From Chara braunii (Eukaryota > Streptophyta > Charophyceae > Charales > Characeae): a DNA stretch of 35,792 nt. The DNA lies in assembly GCA_003427395.1 (NCBI GenBank), contig BFEA01000815.1, forward strand, positions 293,901-329,692, written 5' to 3'. A model generated the notes under the pieces. The model searched no databases and was not told where the DNA came from. It was given only the letters and a program-made list of their open reading frames with translations. Of the stretch, positions 31,721 through 35,792 are shown one piece after another (the first letter of the stretch is position 1; the number at the start of each line of letters is the position of its first letter). Both the position numbers and the translations under genes were made by a program.

Positions 31721-33062
31721 ACGACAGAGGCTCGGTGTGAGTCGTCGTGCTACTTGGGCATGCACTAACTCAAGAGAGGACGAAACGGTTGGGTACTCAG
31801 GTGTGAGTTACCCGACTATCTGCCTGATCGACTGTCGTCATGAAGGGAGATTCATCTAACCCTCGGAAGTGATAGTGAGAGAGTCTTGTGCGGGTCGCCC
31901 CAAATGGTATGTCGGGCTAGTCTTGAAAGGCAAATGGGATACTCATGTTTGGGTGTGATATTCGTCAATCAAGACTCAACCGAGTAACACAACTGAGAGA
32001 CGACATGGTACTCATGTGTGAGTTACCTGCCTAATCGACTATCGTCGTGAAGGAAGAATCGTCTCTGATTTAGAAAAAAAATTGTGGGAAGCTCTTGTGA
32101 GGGTCGCCCTGTCACCCTATCAGACCAGTCTCCGGAGGTGATGGAAGACTTATGTTTGGGTTGGACACCGGCCTTTTGAGATTGGAATGGCCGACACCAT
32201 AAGAAGGTGGCGGTACTCATGTGTGTGTTACCTCACCACCTTGATTAACTAGTGATCTGCATGATGTGAGAAGTGAGGGGTTTTGATGCTAACTTCCTTT
32301 CTTATTAATAACTTAGACAAGTTTGGTCTTGATACTTATTTCATGAGTAGTAGGGGGCTCCCGGGAGAGTCATCATATTCATACACCTGAGTCTAAGGCT
32401 GGTTATCAACCTGCAAAGAATAGGAAATCACATTATTACTCCTTCTTTCCTATCTTGCTCACCCTCGCGCAGTCCGACCACCAGACTGTAGGAGTCATCC
32501 TATTACTTGTTTGAAGGATGAACGACTCACTAACCAAGGAAGTAGTAGGGGGACCTTTGTTGGGGTCTGCCTATTACCTACTTGATTCCATACGAACTTA
32601 CAAGGGGGGTACTCCTGTAGGAATACCCTAAACACTCGTCTTCCGCCCAAACTAACTTGGTCAACTTCAAGAGTGCAACATGATACCCTTGTTAGGATTA
32701 TCCTAATGCACTCATGAAGTGGGCCTTATCACGTGATAGTATGGGGCTCTTGTGCGGGTCGCCTATTATTCACTCAGACCGTTATTAACCTTTGGGAAAG
32801 GGTTGACATCCAGATCTTTCAGAATGATACCTAAAACAAGTAGTAGGGTGCTTTTATGGGAGCCTCAACTATTTGTTGTAGGAAGGATGCTCATGTGTGA
32901 GTTATTCTGTTACTCTAAGCACATCTTATGTATACATTGAGTGAAACTAAAAAGGGAATCAAATACTCATGTGTGACTTAGTCGACGGTCTAATTGATTA
33001 ACAGATTGCTTGGTATTGATCAAGTAGCAACAGATTCATGTTTGAATCGGCCTGCTGCTTAA
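31721..33062. repeat. Array of diverged hairpins in the 3' LTR
   Basis: This is the counterpart of 6737-8109. Most stems survive the divergence between LTRs. In the first unit the outer arms are ACGAC/GTCGT (31721-31725, 31744-31748) against ACGGC/GCCGT in the 5' LTR: both sides changed and pairing is kept. In the second unit a G-T pair became T-G (31790 with 31814; 6807 with 6831). Confidence 0.7.
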
Positions 33063-34588
33063 GAATGTTAACACAAATAAAAGAAAAAGGAAGGAACAAT
33101 GCTCCTGTTGGAGCAAGGTCTCAAGAACCTGGAAAAGGAATAAAGAGAAGAGAGTCAGGACCGCGGGAGAAAGAAGCTTAAGAACCATCGCGTAGTTCAT
33201 AGCCGTTCATGGCTTTCGGATGGAAGGCCTCAACGATGAATGAGTTATATCTCTTCTACATAAGCGTCAAACGGTGCGCTTATCTCCAAGAGATAATATG
33301 CAAGGACTGAGAGTAGGGGAAATATAGGTTTCCTTAAGACGACTTAGGACACAGGCATGCGACTCTTTGAGTGAAAGGAGAGAGTGACAAACAGCTTAGG
33401 GTAGGGTTGTGAGAGTAAAATTAGGGATTAGTCGTGGGATGTTGATCCTAGAGCTCACTACCCATGTCTAAGGGCTTGACCCTTAGATATCAATATGTGG
33501 GAAATCGAGTGGGGGTGTTGAATCTTTGTTGACCTGTGTGTGTGCAGGTCTCGTTTATCTAATGCATTTCAAGGAAGAGGTTCTACAAAAAGGATCAAAA
33601 TTTATGTTATCTTTCGATAACAAGTCGGTTGTTACCGATTCAACTTTTCCCCTTTGACTTAATACCCATCTCTAAAGTCAAACCATGTGGCCGATAAAAC
33701 TGTCACCTGTGGTTATTGCCTGAATGGTCCTGGTCACTCTCAAGGGTCCTTTGAAGAAATGTGAGGGGGCTAGGCTTACGTGTCAGGATAGATAGGGCTG
33801 TCTTACATGGTTTTGGAAGTGAGGGACAGGGACAATGGTTGACGGTTTACGCCGTTAGTGCATGGCATGTGAACTGTCGTTGCATTATTCCGTGCAGGTC
33901 TATTTTATGTGTGATTTTGGATTGAACTGAGCCTGATCTGTCGAAGGGTCTCGGACGCACAACGCTTGTGAAAGTGGGAAGGGTTCTTGGCGGTAATACT
34001 ATCATATTCATTATTTGTCTCGCATAACTTCTATACTATCGGATGATCAGTTAAGCCATAACCTGTTCAGAGAAATAGAATGACATTGGTAGTAAGGTGA
34101 TTTGATTGATACTACCCTGTTCGCTTTGGTTAGGAGAATCATATGTTTTAGAGTCAGAAGCGGAAATGGACAGCCTTCTAAAAAGTTCGACCTGAATATC
34201 TTAGAAGTCCAGGATAGGGAGATCATATTCTGAACCTGACTTGACCGACGGGTCAGTCTAAGGGGTCTTACCGCGCGTACCCCATGCCTATGCTGCGACG
34301 ATCGAGCAAACGCCCTCGGTCGACTTACCTCTACAAAGGTACGTAAAAGCCTTCGCATGTGGGGCCGATAGCTCAGCAGGGATACGCCTACCTAAGGGTG
34401 GTGACAGCCCCTTGGATAGAGGTAAGTTGTACCTCGCGACGCCCTGACTTGTCGTGGGGCATCGTGAGAGGTATAGCCGGCGCGCACGGTCGGAGTGGTG
34501 ACAAGTTGTTCTTTCAGGAATAAATCCTGCGTGACACGACCGTGAGGTTCAGCGTTCCCAGCAGGGTGCGGGACCGCCTCGCGCGACA

Positions 34589-35520
34589 ACGTCACGACGC
34601 ATCAATAATTCATCTACCTCTGCTTTGAATTCAGACCCATTGTCGGTCAGAATCTCATTTGTATCTAGATGGGTATTGAGAAATAGGTCGATGTATGTAG
34701 CTATCTCTGAGGTCTTACGTATCTTACAGGGGTAAACTTCAATGTACTTCGAGAAATGGTCGATCAACACCAAGAGAATGGAGTACTCACAACGGTTGGG
34801 GCCGGGTGGCACATCAATATCTGTCGTGTCCATACTGACTTGCTGGAAATGACATTTTAACTTTGTTGGGACTATCGTGTTTGGCCCACGAAGGGGCGCA
34901 CGATCGACAGCGCATACTGGACAGTTAGCTGCCACGTGTCTCACGTCATCGTGAATATTAAACCAGAACCATCGATTTTAATCGATGGTCGCTTCAGTGA
35001 CACGTATCGTAAAAAGAGCGGCCTGCTCCTCGTGCGCCGATTTGGTCCAATCATATAGCTGAAATGGGTATGGAAACGTCAACCATAATTATCCCGATCC
35101 GTCAATTTTTCATTTCTCCAAATGACCGTTGATCCATCGATAATCTCGGGGCCTCTCGGTGGCCCGACGCTTGTCATGCTTAGTGAGATGGTCCAATGGT
35201 GTGCCTGCTAATTTAGGCAATAATATTTTATTCGTCCATACTTCAACCCTTCGGTATTTTTCATCGTATCCCGGACCGTCAATTATGGCGGCCTCGAATC
35301 GAACTTCCGTGGCGAGTTTGTTCATCCGACACAGAGGGCACTTCCAAGCCTTACTACTCGTTTGATATCGAACGCATGCGCCATGCATACGGTTGACGCA
35401 CGTGACACATGCTACCTATGAATCCCCTGTGGTCATAACCGCGGGGTCAAACTCGGCTTGCGACCGGGATCCCGGCCGCAGGCCATGGCCCATGCAGTTG
35501 GGTGTGGCCGAGACGTTCAT
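34589..35520 (-). pseudogene. int: Integrase fragment of a third retroelement, with a PHD-like zinc finger upstream
   Basis: Read on the minus strand from about 35520 to 34589, one frame carries the whole fragment, with stops at about 35416, 35110, 35092 and 34980. First comes a Cys/His motif, C-x2-C-x4-H-x2-C (35409-35374), then nine residues and W-x-C-x2-C (35346-35329). That is the second half of a PHD finger in spacing; the first half is not clear. A linker follows, then a CPVC of the integrase zinc-binding region (about 34924-34912). Core motifs are SMDTTDID (first Asp, about 34830) and LIDHFSKYIEVYP. TDNGSEF (second Asp) is at about 34650-34627. The core ends at ELLMRRD, cut by the LTR B end at 34588, so the third acidic residue is missing. 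It is not close to integrase B. Confidence 0.75.
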
Positions 35521-35718
35521 ATATTTAAAAAACTAAGGTACTGGACCAAAAAAAATATATATATATATATATGGGGTTGTAGGGTTTGAAGATACCTCGA
35601 ACCCTATATTTTGTTTTAGACTATGAAGTGTTTTTTCATTTTAAAAAAATAGAAAACAGAAAAACAGGTATTTTAATCAAAAGAAACGTAATAAAAGAAA
35701 AGGAAAAATTTTATTTTT

Positions 35719-35720
<2 letters not shown>
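35521..35720. other. AT-rich non-coding DNA with a short AT microsatellite
   Basis: About 200 bases with an AT dinucleotide run at about 35555-35572 and A/T-rich sequence. No gene. It replaces the expected upstream part of the minus-strand element. Confidence 0.6.

Positions 35721-35792
<72 letters not shown>
35721..35792. repeat. TG microsatellite to the window edge
   Basis: An uninterrupted run of 36 TG units reaches the last base, so its true length is unknown. This may be a contig end. Confidence 0.97.

Larger units (their letters stand above)
5311..34588 (+). mobile_element. Retrotransposon B: giant Ty3/gypsy LTR element, about 29 kb, inactive
   Basis: Two long direct repeats (5311-10145 and 30329-34588) flank a PBS, two duplicated unknown ORFs, gag, protease, reverse transcriptase, integrase and a further Gag-like ORF. 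Integrase follows reverse transcriptase, which is the Ty3/gypsy order. All genes carry stops or frameshifts. The LTRs differ at roughly 9 of 200 bases at 5460-5680, counted by eye. Length, long LTRs and an extra ORF before gag recall plant Ogre elements. I see no polypurine tract next to 30329, and the flanks at 5310 and 34589 do not look like one interrupted sequence, so part of this span may be composite. Confidence 0.7.
30329..34588 (+). repeat. 3' LTR of element B (4.26 kb)
   Basis: It aligns with 5311-10145 without the MITE. It ends CGCGACA at 34588, identical to the 5' LTR end, but is followed by ACGTC and a minus-strand integrase instead of a PBS. ATT tracts at 30403-30424 and 31099-31169 differ in length from those of the 5' LTR. 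The purine tract (30915-31057), the hairpin array (31721-33062), the empty MITE site (about 33491) and the A-box-like motif (34369-34380) are in matching order. Confidence 0.8.

Noticed and set aside
35329-35409. RING finger
   Set aside because: The ending resembles RING (CPLC), but the order C-x2-C-x4-H-x2-C before W-x-C-x2-C fits the PHD spacing better.

Overview
The window looks like repeat-dense nuclear DNA from a eukaryote of the plant lineage. I recognised no host gene. Almost everything is LTR retrotransposon sequence, with smaller mobile elements, microsatellites and decayed tandem repeats. Both readable primer binding sites match the 3' end of plant tRNA-Asp, as I remember that tRNA. 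Very long LTRs with extra ORFs recall the Ogre/Tat branch of plant Ty3/gypsy elements. A charophyte alga such as Chara would fit the style of the Gag proteins, but that is inference from memory. Three ambiguous bases (4537, 4560, 4660) show this is draft sequence.

Layout. (1) 1-5310: the 5' part of retrotransposon A, GC-rich, plus strand. It has an LTR ending at 1874, a PBS, and one long gag-protease frame broken by a frameshift and two stops. It is cut off just after the protease region. (2) 5311-34588: retrotransposon B, about 29 kb between two LTR copies of about 4.3 kb. Its internal part runs PBS, a short basic/acidic ORF, two tandem copies of an unrecognised protein, gag with a CCHC knuckle, protease, reverse transcriptase, a nearly deleted RNase H, integrase, then a second Gag-like ORF (coiled coil plus CCHC knuckle). 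About 7.4 kb of non-coding DNA precedes the 3' LTR. All B genes carry stops or frameshifts. (3) 34589-35520: a minus-strand integrase fragment from a third element, preceded by a PHD-finger-like zinc motif. (4) 35521-35792: AT-rich DNA ending in a long TG microsatellite.

Within B, a 520-base MITE-like element occurs twice, in opposite orientations: once in the 5' LTR, where the 3' LTR preserves the empty site, and once inside gag. The B LTRs also carry an array of at least nine hairpins over about 1.4 kb. Stem sequences differ from unit to unit, but pairing is kept and the loops are similar. LTR A has three strong hairpins of its own.

How the parts relate. A and B share the LTR 3' end (about 340 bases) and the same PBS type, so they are related families. 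B does not sit in A as a clean nested insertion: A does not resume after 34588 and I see no matching target-site duplication. Rearrangement or an assembly join is likely. The strongest candidates for something undescribed are the LTR hairpin array, the duplicated pre-gag protein, the post-integrase Gag-like ORF, and the PHD-like finger next to an integrase.
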